A DNA stretch of 12,953 bases, from contig CAMVBD010000005.1 of the NCBI GenBank assembly GCA_947165615.1, positions 1 to 12,953 on the forward strand, read 5' to 3'. This stretch comes from an uncultured Clostridia bacterium. Its GTDB lineage: Bacteria > Bacillota > Clostridia > Oscillospirales > Acutalibacteraceae. Under the pieces are notes generated by a model, which did no database searches, was not told the DNA's origin, and saw only the letters and a list, made by a program, of their open reading frames with translations. Below are positions 1 through 7,092 of this stretch, piece by piece. Every line of letters starts with the position of its first letter. The first letter of the stretch is position 1. The position numbers were made by a program, and so were the translations under genes.

Positions 1-2
1 CG

Positions 3-371
3 CGGCTGTTCTGGCAGGCGTACATGAACCGCAAAATGCCCGAAAACGGGGAGATCGTCGCCTATGAGATCTCAAACGGCGGCAAACGGATCTTTCTGAC
101 CGGCTCCTTCCGGGACACGCCGGAGATCGAGTATCCGAAGGACGTCGACCTGCTGATCCTTGCCAACGGCGGCAGCGTGTTCGTTCCCGAAAAAACGAAG
201 GGCTTTCTCGATAAGTATACGCCGAAGGCGATCCTCGTGGACCATTTTGACAACGCCTTTCCGCCCGTGACCCGAAACGTCAGCGTGGAAAGACTGCGGA
301 AAACGGTCGCCAAAAACCATCCGGAGATCGACTTTATCGTGCCGGAGATCCTGAAAGAGATCGAATTCTGA
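3..371 (+). CDS. Metallo-beta-lactamase-fold hydrolase, C-terminal part (5' end outside window)
   Basis: The reading frame is open from base 3 and ends in TGA at 369-371, so only the last ~122 residues are present. The ATG at 24 is internal: the frame reads through RLFWQAY before it without a ribosome site. The visible part alternates beta-strand-like segments (EIVAYEI, KRIFLTGSF, VDLLILANGG) and ends with PKAILVDHFDNAFPP, which resembles the last metal-binding His and the following loop of metallo-beta-lactamase-fold hydrolases (UlaG/RomA-like). This part of the fold contributes a late histidine; the diagnostic HxHxDH motif would lie upstream and cannot be checked here. If the assignment is right, this is a metal-dependent hydrolase, probably with one or two zinc ions. 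No signal peptide can be judged. A strong terminator follows 30 bases after the stop, so this gene ends its own transcript and is not part of the next operon. Confidence 0.6.
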   Translation, partial: RLFWQAYMNRKMPENGEIVAYEISNGGKRIFLTGSFRDTPEIEYPKDVDLLILANGGSVFVPEKTKGFLDKYTPKAILVDHFDNAFPPVTRNVSVERLRKTVAKNHPEIDFIVPEILKEIEF

Positions 372-401
372 GCCCCGGACGTTTTGGTTCGCATATGCCC
401 C

Positions 402-437
402 GTTTCCCTGCCTGTGAAGGCGGGGAAACATTTTTTT
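402..437 (+). terminator. Rho-independent terminator after the MBL-fold gene
   Basis: A 12-bp stem (402-413 with 418-429, one G-T pair) closes a GTGA loop. It is followed by A430 and seven T residues at 431-437. It lies 30 bases after the stop of the upstream gene and just before the next promoter, which makes it a textbook intrinsic terminator. Confidence 0.9.
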
Positions 438-459
438 GTGCTTTTTATACAATTGCCGG

Positions 460-489
460 TTGATTTGTCCGAATGTTATGTTGTATAAT
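460..489 (+). promoter_or_regulatory. Predicted sigma70/sigmaA promoter for the GDPD-led operon
   Basis: A perfect -10 hexamer TATAAT lies at 484-489. A -35-like TTGATT (four of six consensus bases) lies at 460-465, separated by 18 bp. The stretch is AT-rich, lies downstream of a terminator and ends about 40 bases before the first start codon of the block, so initiation near 496 would give a short leader. Confidence 0.7.
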
Positions 490-530
490 AAAGTTGGGTT
501 ATTTTACGCTTTTTTGAAAGGAGAACCGAA

Positions 531-1370
531 ATGAAAGAGTATTGCGGCATGCCCATGCGCTTTGCCCATACGGGCGTTACGCAGTTTGCTCCCGAAAACA
601 CGCTGGAGGCCTTTCAGAAGGCCGCCGAACTGGGTTTTGAGGGCATTGAACTGGACATTCAGCCGTGCGGCGACGGGGAGATCATCGTCACGCACAACGG
701 CAATATGGGCTATATGACCTTCGAGCGGCACCGGAACGCCCTGCGGGATCTGACCGCCGAACAGGTCAAAGCCTTCGACATCCCCTACCGCGACGCCCTC
801 AAACTCAAATACCCGCCCTATCCGTGGACGGAGCATGACGGGGGCCGGCGCATGATCACGCCCCCCGATTACCGGGAGGACCGGGTCACGCACCTCATCA
901 CCTTTCCGGAGTTTGACAGGTGGCTGTCGACCGTCCGATATGATCTGACCGTCGAGGTGGAGTTCAAAACCACCGGCATGTGCCCCCGTATGGACGAGAT
1001 CCTGGCCGCCTCTCCCAACGTCTCCCGCTATATTTTCTTCTCCGGCGACTGGACGGTGCTCGAGGAAATGCAGGCGCACTACCGCGAAAAGGGAAAGCCC
1101 GAGGGCCTGCGCCTCGGCGCCAACGTACGCTATCTGAACGAAAAGACCCTGGACTTTATCCGCCGCTCCGATCTGTGGGAGGTCGGCCTCAACAACGAGG
1201 CCTTTACAAAGGCGGACGTCGACATGCTCGCCGAAATGGGCGTTCGGGTCTTCTCGAATCTCGGCGACTACCCCGAATGGTGGCAGGCCATCTGCGACAT
1301 GGGCGTTACGGGCTTCAAGACCAATTATCCCGACGCCTACACCGAGTGGTGGAACGGGGCGCAAAAGTAA
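531..1370 (+). CDS. Glycerophosphodiester phosphodiesterase (GDPD) family protein with altered catalytic-site residues
   Basis: The product is 279 residues and lacks a signal peptide, so it is probably cytoplasmic. The GDPD TIM-barrel signature is clear. Residues 12-24 read AHTGVTQFAPENT, matching the family's AHRG...PENT. Residues 37-42 (EGIELD) supply the metal-binding E-x-D, residues 53-58 (VTHNGN) match the usual HD loop, VEVEFK resembles the later E-x-K strand, and the C-terminal FKTNYPDAY matches the typical TDYPD end. Family members cleave glycerophosphodiesters or related phosphodiesters with a divalent metal. The usual HR pair is His13-Thr14 and the usual HD pair is His55-Asn56, so substrate or activity may differ. 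About 45 residues (roughly 75-120) separate the HN motif from the next strand. AAGGAG at 518-523 sits 7 bases before the ATG. It is the first gene of the block that includes an LRR protein, a sugar transporter and a glycosidase. Confidence 0.85.
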   Translation: MKEYCGMPMRFAHTGVTQFAPENTLEAFQKAAELGFEGIELDIQPCGDGEIIVTHNGNMGYMTFERHRNALRDLTAEQVKAFDIPYRDALKLKYPPYPWTEHDGGRRMITPPDYREDRVTHLITFPEFDRWLSTVRYDLTVEVEFKTTGMCPRMDEILAASPNVSRYIFFSGDWTVLEEMQAHYREKGKPEGLRLGANVRYLNEKTLDFIRRSDLWEVGLNNEAFTKADVDMLAEMGVRVFSNLGDYPEWWQAICDMGVTGFKTNYPDAYTEWWNGAQK

Positions 1371-1381
1371 AATCGCAAATG

Positions 1382-1426
1382 CCGGAAAGAACTCCGGGCT
1401 CTCTTTCACGGGCGGCGGGGCCGCCC
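1382..1426 (+). other. Two consecutive hairpins between the GDPD-like and LRR genes
   Basis: The 95-base gap contains a 5-bp hairpin (CCGGA 1382-1386 with TCCGG 1393-1397). It is followed by a stronger 7-bp hairpin, GGGCGGC at 1410-1416 with GCCGCCC at 1420-1426 and a GGG loop. No T-tract follows, so this is not a standard terminator. It could be an mRNA processing or stability element that sets different expression levels for the genes on either side. That function is inference. Confidence 0.35.
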
Positions 1427-1465
1427 ACAGCAAGATCTCAAAATCTCTGACTGGAGGGGACTCCT

Positions 1466-2494
1466 TTGAAACTCTGGCAAAAGATCCTTTTTATCGCGGT
1501 GCTTACCGTTTTTGTCGCCGCGTCCATTACCATCTCCCTCTTATCCGTCTCCCGTGCGCCGTACAAATTTGAGGAAAAAGAGGCAGTCGGCGGGGAAGCG
1601 GGCGTCGACGGCTGGGTATTCGTTTCTTTTAACGGCAATGCCGGGACCAAAACGCTGTACCTTGACTTTGTCCGCGACAAAAACGGCAACGACCCCGACG
1701 AAACGAAACCTGTGATCGGCGTCGGTGCGTACGCCGTCAACGCCGACGAAAACGCCGAGGAACTCTTTATCGGCGCTTCGGTGCGCTTTATTGACGAAAC
1801 GTCCTTTTACAACGTCAAAAAACTGCAGAGGATCACCGTCGACCCCGATAATCAATGGTACAAGGACGTCGACGGCGTGCTGTTTACCAAGGACGGCAAA
1901 AAACTGCTGCTCTATCCCTGTTGCTACGGGCAAAGGGAGACGGACAAAAAGGACGAATTCACCTATCCCGACGCCTACGCCGTTCCCGAGGGCGTCGAGC
2001 GCATCGGCACCTTTGCCTTTCTCAAAAACAAAAACCTGCGGGATCTGACGCTGCCGTCCACGCTGAAAGAGATCGGCGATATGGCGTTTTTTGACTGCGG
2101 GCGCCTCGGGGCGTACGAGTACGACGAACAGACGGATGCGCTGCTCGGGACGGGCTTCTCCCTGCCGGACGGCCTCGAAAAGATCGGCGCGGACGCGTTT
2201 TCCAAATGCGGAAACATTGCGCCCGGACTCTTCCTTCCCGCCTCGCTGAAGGAGATCGGTCATCACGCGTTTTTCTCCTGCTCCGGCATGAAAAACGTCT
2301 TCCTCGGCGCGCCGGACGAAAACGCGCTGACGCTCGGCGAAGCGTGGCTGCCCAAAAACGTCAAGGCCGGACCTCTGTGGAGGGCGGCGACGCCGCACTA
2401 CGCAAAGACCCGGGCCGACCTTGAAGAACTGACGGAAAAGTATAAAACGGAAAGGCTGGAAGCAGGCAGAGAGGAGGCGCAGAAGAATGGGTAA
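1466..2494 (+). CDS. Membrane-anchored BspA-type leucine-rich-repeat protein
   Basis: The product is 342 residues and starts at TTG; GGAGG at 1453-1457 lies 8 bases upstream and no suitable ATG is near. Residues ~5-28 form one hydrophobic segment after a single Lys-containing start, giving a signal anchor or uncleaved signal peptide. No lipobox cysteine is seen. The rest carries irregular LRR_5/BspA-type repeats, for example YAVPEGVERIGTFAF, LPSTLKEIGDMAFFDC, LPDGLEKIGADAFSKC and LPASLKEIGHHAFFSC, with the characteristic IG..AF spacing. The last ~35 residues are charged and probably helical. BspA-type repeats usually mediate binding to proteins or surfaces; no enzyme domain is visible. The stop overlaps the start of the transporter gene by 8 nt, which suggests translational coupling. 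The ligand is unknown; a sensor or transporter-associated role is possible but is inference only. Confidence 0.8.
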   Translation: MKLWQKILFIAVLTVFVAASITISLLSVSRAPYKFEEKEAVGGEAGVDGWVFVSFNGNAGTKTLYLDFVRDKNGNDPDETKPVIGVGAYAVNADENAEELFIGASVRFIDETSFYNVKKLQRITVDPDNQWYKDVDGVLFTKDGKKLLLYPCCYGQRETDKKDEFTYPDAYAVPEGVERIGTFAFLKNKNLRDLTLPSTLKEIGDMAFFDCGRLGAYEYDEQTDALLGTGFSLPDGLEKIGADAFSKCGNIAPGLFLPASLKEIGHHAFFSCSGMKNVFLGAPDENALTLGEAWLPKNVKAGPLWRAATPHYAKTRADLEELTEKYKTERLEAGREEAQKNG

Positions 2495-4256
2495 GGCTGC
2501 GGGAAAAGTCAAACAGGTCTTCAAAGACTTCCGTACCTACTGGAACCATCCGCCGGCAGGCAAATACGTGCCCTATAAAGAGTATCTCTACATCTTCGGC
2601 GCGGTCGGCGGCGACTATACGCTCAAATATCTGACCGGCTTTCTCTCCTTCGGCACGGGCTGCTATCTCGTCGCGTTCTACTATCAGATCCCGCTGCTCA
2701 CCTTTGCCGCCATCAACACCTTCTTTCTCGCGTTCACCTATCTCTGGAATATCCTTTCCATGGGCGTGGACGCCAACCTCGGTTTTCTGCCGAAAAAGGT
2801 GGAACGCAAATATTTTGCCGTCTACCTTTCGTTTGCGGCGCTGGGGCTCATGCTTCTGCTCTTCGATCTGTCCGCTCTCCTGCCGGAAAACGTCCGGTTT
2901 GCCCTCGACACCCGCTGGGCGGGGCTCAACGCCTTCAGCATTTTCAAGATCTTCGGCGCGCACTTCCTCGTCAACGGGTGGGGCGGCTTTCGCGGCATCG
3001 TGATCCGCAAACTCCTGCTCAAAAAATTCGGGCGCTACAAGCTTTTTACCTACGCCAATATCGTGCAGGGCATCACGGTGGCGCTGCTCATCTGCTGGCT
3101 GCCGATCTATGAGGAGCCCATGACCGAGCGCGTGTGGAAACTGTTTTTGCTGTTCCAGCTTTACGGCATGTTCGGCTTTACCGGCCACACCGAAAGGGTC
3201 GCCTACAACATCAGTCCCGACCAGCAGGAGCGCCTGATCGTCAATGCCATTCCGGTCAAACTCAGCCACCTTTTGCAAAACATCATCAACTTCATCCTGC
3301 CCACGATCGCGGGCGCGCTGTTCCTCGACGGCGTCAAAGACCGCGACACCTTCCGCTATATCCTGCCGCCGGCGTTCCTGATCAGTTCGGCGTTCATGTT
3401 CATCTTTCTTGGGAAGATCAAGGAGCGCATCCCCGCGCCGCCCATCGAAAAGAAGGAATACTTTTCGTTCTGGACCTGCGTGCACGGCATTTTCAAAAAC
3501 AAATATCTTTGGATCAACAAGATCGTGGAACTGCTCGACTCCCTCGGCAACGGCATGCTCGGCGTGCAGAACATCCTGCTGATCTACACCTGGCGCGAGA
3601 CGGGACTTTTGTTTTCGGTCGCGGAGATCGCCCTCAAGGCGGCGGGCTCGCCGGGGCAGCTTCTGGCGCCGTGGATCAAAAAGCGCTTCCAGTACAAAAC
3701 CCTGATGATCTTCAACCAGCTTGCCAATATCCTGCGCTCGGTCATCTACATCATCGCCATCCTGTTCCTCGGGAAGATGCACTGGGCCTGCGGCATTTTG
3801 CTGTTTGTCGGTCTTTTCATCGGCGGCGCCCTGAGTTCCGCCATCAACGTCATCAAAAACGATATGAACATCCGCATCTCGGACTACCAGATGTACATCT
3901 CCGGCGAGCGGTTTGAGGGGTATCAGGGGCTTATCGGCTGGTTTACAAGCCCCATCACGTCGCTGGTCGGCCTTGTCATTCCGCTCATTTTCGTCAGCAT
4001 CGGCTTTACCTCCGACTGGGACGTGCTGTACATGGACGACGTGCGCCTCAAATGCATGCTCATCGGCATCGTGTTCGATCTCGTCGGCTTCGCCCTGATG
4101 ATAATCCCCTATTTCTTCTGGGACTACACGGACGAAAAACACCGCGAGATCATGAAAGAATTGCAGGCAAGAGCGGACGCCCTTGCCGCCGAGCCGGAGA
4201 CGGAGACGGCCGATTCGGCTGTCTGTACGGATGGGCCCACCGAACCCGCACCCTGA
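2487..4256 (+). CDS. MFS sugar transporter, GPH (glycoside-pentoside-hexuronide) symporter-like
   Basis: The product is 589 residues with many hydrophobic helices, about 12 by eye, arranged in two halves with a central charged loop near residue 320. Segments such as GVDANLGFLPKK, the central KIKERIPAPPIEKKEYFSFW and the late RISDYQMYISGERFEGYQG resemble the GPH/MelB-type branch, where a DYQ..G.R..G segment follows a late helix. These transporters import sugars or glycosides with H+ or Na+. The C-terminus carries a cytosolic tail (EIMKELQARADALAAE, then an acidic Thr/Glu-rich end). It is longer than the ~450-500 residues usual for GPH proteins, with an N-terminal extension of about 40 residues before the first helix. 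GAGGAGG at 2471-2477 is 9 bases from the ATG and lies inside the LRR gene. A glycosidase gene follows 12 bases later. Substrate cannot be read from sequence; a beta- or alpha-glycoside is likely. Confidence 0.82.
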   Translation: MGKAAGKVKQVFKDFRTYWNHPPAGKYVPYKEYLYIFGAVGGDYTLKYLTGFLSFGTGCYLVAFYYQIPLLTFAAINTFFLAFTYLWNILSMGVDANLGFLPKKVERKYFAVYLSFAALGLMLLLFDLSALLPENVRFALDTRWAGLNAFSIFKIFGAHFLVNGWGGFRGIVIRKLLLKKFGRYKLFTYANIVQGITVALLICWLPIYEEPMTERVWKLFLLFQLYGMFGFTGHTERVAYNISPDQQERLIVNAIPVKLSHLLQNIINFILPTIAGALFLDGVKDRDTFRYILPPAFLISSAFMFIFLGKIKERIPAPPIEKKEYFSFWTCVHGIFKNKYLWINKIVELLDSLGNGMLGVQNILLIYTWRETGLLFSVAEIALKAAGSPGQLLAPWIKKRFQYKTLMIFNQLANILRSVIYIIAILFLGKMHWACGILLFVGLFIGGALSSAINVIKNDMNIRISDYQMYISGERFEGYQGLIGWFTSPITSLVGLVIPLIFVSIGFTSDWDVLYMDDVRLKCMLIGIVFDLVGFALMIIPYFFWDYTDEKHREIMKELQARADALAAEPETETADSAVCTDGPTEPAP

Positions 4257-4268
4257 AAGGAGAGCCTT

Positions 4269-5651
4269 ATGGAACCGAAATTTCGCTGGAATTACGATTA
4301 CAGCCGCACGCTTTGGATGAAGATGTTTTTGGCGGAGCCGGACTTTCCGAACGGCAAAAGCCGGGTCTTTATCACGTTCGGGCAGGCGCTGGAGATCATC
4401 AAAGCCGTCGACCGCCTGACCCCCGGCGTGCAGAAAATCATGTACCTTGTCGGCTGGCAGGGCCTCGGACACGACGACTGCTATCCCGAAATGGACGTCG
4501 TAAACGAGGCGCTCCGATGCGAGGGCGACGCCACCGCGCGTGAGAGCCTTTGGCGGCTTTATGAAGAAGCCAAACGGTATCACACCGTCGTCAGTTTTCA
4601 CGTCAACGTCTCCGACGCCTATACCGCCACGCCCTGCTTTCCGGATCTTGTCAAACACAACGCCGTCGTCAACGACCGAAACGGCGTCCCCACGCCCATC
4701 GAGATCTTTAACGGCCGCGACGGGTACAAGACGTCCTATAAGCAGTTCTGGGAGAGCGGCCTGTTCAAACGGGTCTTTGACCGCTTCTGCGCCGTTACGC
4801 CCGTAAAAGAGGCGGGAACGGTCCACCTCGACAATTTCTGCATCGCCGAAAACCTGAACCCCCGTACGGGTGTTTTAGAGCAGGACGAAGCGCGGAACAG
4901 GATGCTCGACTATATCGCCTCGCTCGGCATCGACGTCACCAGTGAATACACCTACCGCGAGGCGCCCTTGCGAAACGAAAGCCCCACGCATCCGATCCGC
5001 AAATTCTACGCGTCGCTCGGGGAGGACATGACCGAGGTCCCGTGGGAGTCCGTTCCCATCCGTACGCTCGGACGCATCCCCGCCACGTGGTGGACCAGCG
5101 GCATGAGCCTTGACGACTGCATGCAGATCCCGCCGCGGTTGTATTCCGGCCACCTGACCGATCCCGCGCTTCTGCGCGTGTTTTACGGCGCCATGCACGG
5201 GGAGGATATCTGGATGAAATCCGGTCCCGCGCCGAAAGACTGGGAGCGGGAATTTACGCGGCAGTTCTGTACGCTGCAAGTCCCGTATTTTTATCTGAAC
5301 CGCTTTGACCGGCTGTCTGTCGAAACGCGCGAGGGGGAGCACACCGTGCGCTTTGCCGATGGCGTCGTCAGTCAAGGCGCCGCCGGCCGCATCACCAAAA
5401 ACGGCGCGGTATTAAAAGACGGCGACAACGTCTGTCTGCCGCTGGACGAACAAAACGGGACGTTTATCGTCTATTCCGAAGCGGGCAGAGCCGGCGAATG
5501 GAACGTCCCGGACGCGGCGTTTGACGAGGCAGAAGCCCGCGTCCTGACCTCTGAGGGAGAAGTCCCCGTCGGCACCGTTTCCGTCTGCGACAAAAAGATC
5601 CGTCTGGACGTAAAGCCCGGACAGGCGCTGATCCTGCGCGCAAAGTCTTAA
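4269..5651 (+). CDS. GH101/GH129-like intracellular glycosidase
   Basis: The product is 460 residues, has no signal peptide and should be cytoplasmic. The barrel part resembles the endo-alpha-N-acetylgalactosaminidase clan (GH101, related to GH129). YLVGWQGLGHDDCYPE (59-74) matches the family's GYQ.EGHDS..PD strand, and SFHVNVSDAY (109-118) matches the HIN..E/DAY strand. HLDNF then offers Asp188 as candidate nucleophile, and VTSEYTY offers Glu226 as candidate acid/base. Their 38-residue spacing is close to what I recall for GH101 and GH129. Roughly the last 115 residues are beta-rich (HTVRFADGVV, GTFIVYSEAG) and may form a small beta-sandwich. GH101 enzymes are secreted and over 1000 residues and GH129 about 600, so this is a compact relative. 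The likely reaction is hydrolysis of an alpha-linked GalNAc or galactoside imported by the preceding transporter. AAAGGAG at 4256-4262 overlaps the transporter stop, so the two genes are tightly linked. Exact family and substrate remain uncertain. Confidence 0.62.
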   Translation: MEPKFRWNYDYSRTLWMKMFLAEPDFPNGKSRVFITFGQALEIIKAVDRLTPGVQKIMYLVGWQGLGHDDCYPEMDVVNEALRCEGDATARESLWRLYEEAKRYHTVVSFHVNVSDAYTATPCFPDLVKHNAVVNDRNGVPTPIEIFNGRDGYKTSYKQFWESGLFKRVFDRFCAVTPVKEAGTVHLDNFCIAENLNPRTGVLEQDEARNRMLDYIASLGIDVTSEYTYREAPLRNESPTHPIRKFYASLGEDMTEVPWESVPIRTLGRIPATWWTSGMSLDDCMQIPPRLYSGHLTDPALLRVFYGAMHGEDIWMKSGPAPKDWEREFTRQFCTLQVPYFYLNRFDRLSVETREGEHTVRFADGVVSQGAAGRITKNGAVLKDGDNVCLPLDEQNGTFIVYSEAGRAGEWNVPDAAFDEAEARVLTSEGEVPVGTVSVCDKKIRLDVKPGQALILRAKS

Positions 5652-5716
5652 AAACCGTGTTTTTCCTGCAACAAACGTCGCAAACGCCGTAAAAAAGCAG
5701 AAGGGAAGTTTTGTTT

Positions 5717-6934
5717 ATGAAAAAAAAGATCCTGAGCGTTGCCCTTGTCCTGTGTTTTCTGTCTGTCCTGATCCCCGTTCACGCGGCGCCGGTCTTTGCC
5801 GAGACCGCCGAGATCACAAGTCTTTCGCTGTCCGTCACCGGGCCGCGCCCCGGACAGCGCAGCACCGATACGGCCCCTGTTGTCAAGGCGGAGGACGGCC
5901 CCTTTTCGATCGTCGCCGTCAGTTGGCTTGAGACCTTAAGCGGCTACTCCTCGCAGGAGCCGGACCTGACGTTCCTGTTCGGAGAGACCTATTACGTCTA
6001 CGTGCTCCTGAAGGCCGACAAAGGGTACGCCTTCCAAAAGGGCAAACCGATCTTCAGCGGCGTGGACGAGGGCTACGCGGAGTTCGCGGGCTGCTCCGTC
6101 ACCGGCGGCACGCTGGAATTTGCCGCCTCCAAGACCTATGCGGACGGCGACTACATGCGCGTAAAGCTTTCCGTCAAATCGTACCCCTGGGGCATCTCCG
6201 AGGTCGTCTTTACGGTCGCGCCGCCAAAGGCCGGCTCCTCCGCGACGGACGCCATGGCCGCCGTCACCCTTGCCGACGGGCAGAACTGCGCGCTGACGGA
6301 GGCCCGCTGGAACGAACAGGTGTTAGACGATCTGTTTCAAGAGTTTGACGGCACCTTCGAAGAAGGGAAGACCTATTACCTGTCGCTGGAGTTTGCGGCA
6401 GACGCCGGATACGCGTTCAATCAGGGCGGCCCGAACGGCGTTGCGACCGTCCGGGTGACCGGCGGCACGCCGATGCACGAGCAACTGTCTGTGATGAACA
6501 TGATGGGCGAGGACGGGACGTTATCCAGCTTTGGCACCGTTCTGATCGCCGTGACCGCGGTCGGAAACGGACCCGACGATCCCACGCCGGACGATCCCAC
6601 GCCGGACGACCCCACGCCGGATGATCCCACGCCGGACGATCCCACGCCGGACGATCCCACACCCGACGATCCCACACCCGACGATCCCACGCCCGATCCG
6701 CTGTTCGGCGACATCGACTTTGACGGCAAGGTGACGGCCTCCGACGCCCGCCTTGCCCTCCGGCGCGCCGTGGGGCTGGAGGCTTACGCACAAGGGACGA
6801 ACGCCTTTTTGGTCAGCGACGTGGACTTTGACGGCAAGGTGACCGCCTCCGACGCGCGGCTGATTTTGCGCGGCGCCGTGGGACTTGAGGACCCCGCGGA
6901 CTGGCTTGCGGCGTACAAAAAAACGAAGGAATAA
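5717..6934 (+). CDS. Secreted dockerin protein with two beta-domains and a PDDPT-repeat linker
   Basis: The product is 405 residues. ATG at 5717 is chosen because the ribosome site AAGGGAAG (5701-5708) is 8 bases away; the in-frame TTG at 5711 would be only 2 bases away. Residues 1-28 are a signal peptide (MKKK, hydrophobic core, likely cut after VFA). Residues ~32-150 and ~165-280 look like two related beta-domains: each has an expression of the type 'GETYYVYVLLKADKGYAF' or 'GKTYYLSLEFAADAGYAF'. Such repeats occur in secreted clostridial proteins of unknown ligand. Residues 286-325 are eight PDDPT repeats. Residues ~332-355 (DIDFDGKVTASDARLALRRA) and ~368-391 (DVDFDGKVTASDARLILRGA) are two F-hand calcium motifs, forming a type-I-like dockerin that would dock to a cohesin or bind calcium. 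No cohesin gene is in the window. A 65-base gap separates it from the glycosidase and a terminator follows, so it may be the last gene of the block. Confidence 0.85.
   Translation: MKKKILSVALVLCFLSVLIPVHAAPVFAETAEITSLSLSVTGPRPGQRSTDTAPVVKAEDGPFSIVAVSWLETLSGYSSQEPDLTFLFGETYYVYVLLKADKGYAFQKGKPIFSGVDEGYAEFAGCSVTGGTLEFAASKTYADGDYMRVKLSVKSYPWGISEVVFTVAPPKAGSSATDAMAAVTLADGQNCALTEARWNEQVLDDLFQEFDGTFEEGKTYYLSLEFAADAGYAFNQGGPNGVATVRVTGGTPMHEQLSVMNMMGEDGTLSSFGTVLIAVTAVGNGPDDPTPDDPTPDDPTPDDPTPDDPTPDDPTPDDPTPDDPTPDPLFGDIDFDGKVTASDARLALRRAVGLEAYAQGTNAFLVSDVDFDGKVTASDARLILRGAVGLEDPADWLAAYKKTKE
6572..6691 (+). repeat. Eight in-frame 15-bp repeats encoding the PDDPT linker
   Basis: Eight consecutive 15-bp units (6572-6691), each encoding Pro-Asp-Asp-Pro-Thr, differ only at synonymous third positions. 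The base form is CCGGACGATCCCACG, with variants ending ACA or beginning CCC. The array is in frame and acidic and proline-rich, typical of flexible linkers. The unit length allows copy-number change by slippage without breaking the frame. Confidence 0.95.
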
Positions 6935-6937
6935 AAA

Positions 6938-6961
6938 GCGTCCGTCCCGATGGACGAACGC
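6938..6961 (+). other. Imperfect hairpin directly after the dockerin gene
   Basis: GCGT-C-CGTCC at 6938-6947 can pair with GGACG-A-ACGC at 6952-6961, with one C-A mismatch and a CGAT loop. No T-tract follows. It sits 3 bases after the stop and 10 bases before the true terminator, so it may assist termination or protect the 3' end of the mRNA. Confidence 0.4.
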
Positions 6962-6971
6962 CGATGAACGC

Positions 6972-7001
6972 AAAAACAGCCCCTGACGGGGGCTGTTTTT
7001 T
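6972..7001 (+). terminator. Rho-independent terminator after the dockerin gene
   Basis: CAGCCCC at 6977-6983 pairs with GGGGCTG at 6989-6995 around a five-base loop (TGACG), and six T residues follow at 6996-7001. A run of five A residues (6972-6976) lies before the stem and can extend it by pairing with the T-tract, so the element may also work on the opposite strand. Confidence 0.88.
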
Positions 7002-7092
7002 GTATGGCTTCGGTCAGGAGGCCGTGACGTGCCGGAGGTGTTCGTTTCACCCGAGATCGGTGTTTATGGAAAAATGCGGATGATCCCACAAG

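Noticed and set aside
531..1370. The GDPD-like gene as a pseudogene because of its changed HR and HD pairs
   Set aside because: The frame is full length, the ribosome site and promoter are strong, and most other active-site positions are intact, so altered function fits better than decay.
2361..4826. An 821-residue open frame on the minus strand
   Set aside because: It runs antisense through the transporter and glycosidase genes. Its composition is low-complexity and rich in charged residues, and no domain or ribosome site supports it. It is a by-product of GC-rich codon use on the plus strand.
5711..5716. TTG start for the dockerin protein
   Set aside because: It would leave only 2 bases between the ribosome site and the start. 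ATG at 5717 has 8 bases and begins a typical MKKK signal peptide.
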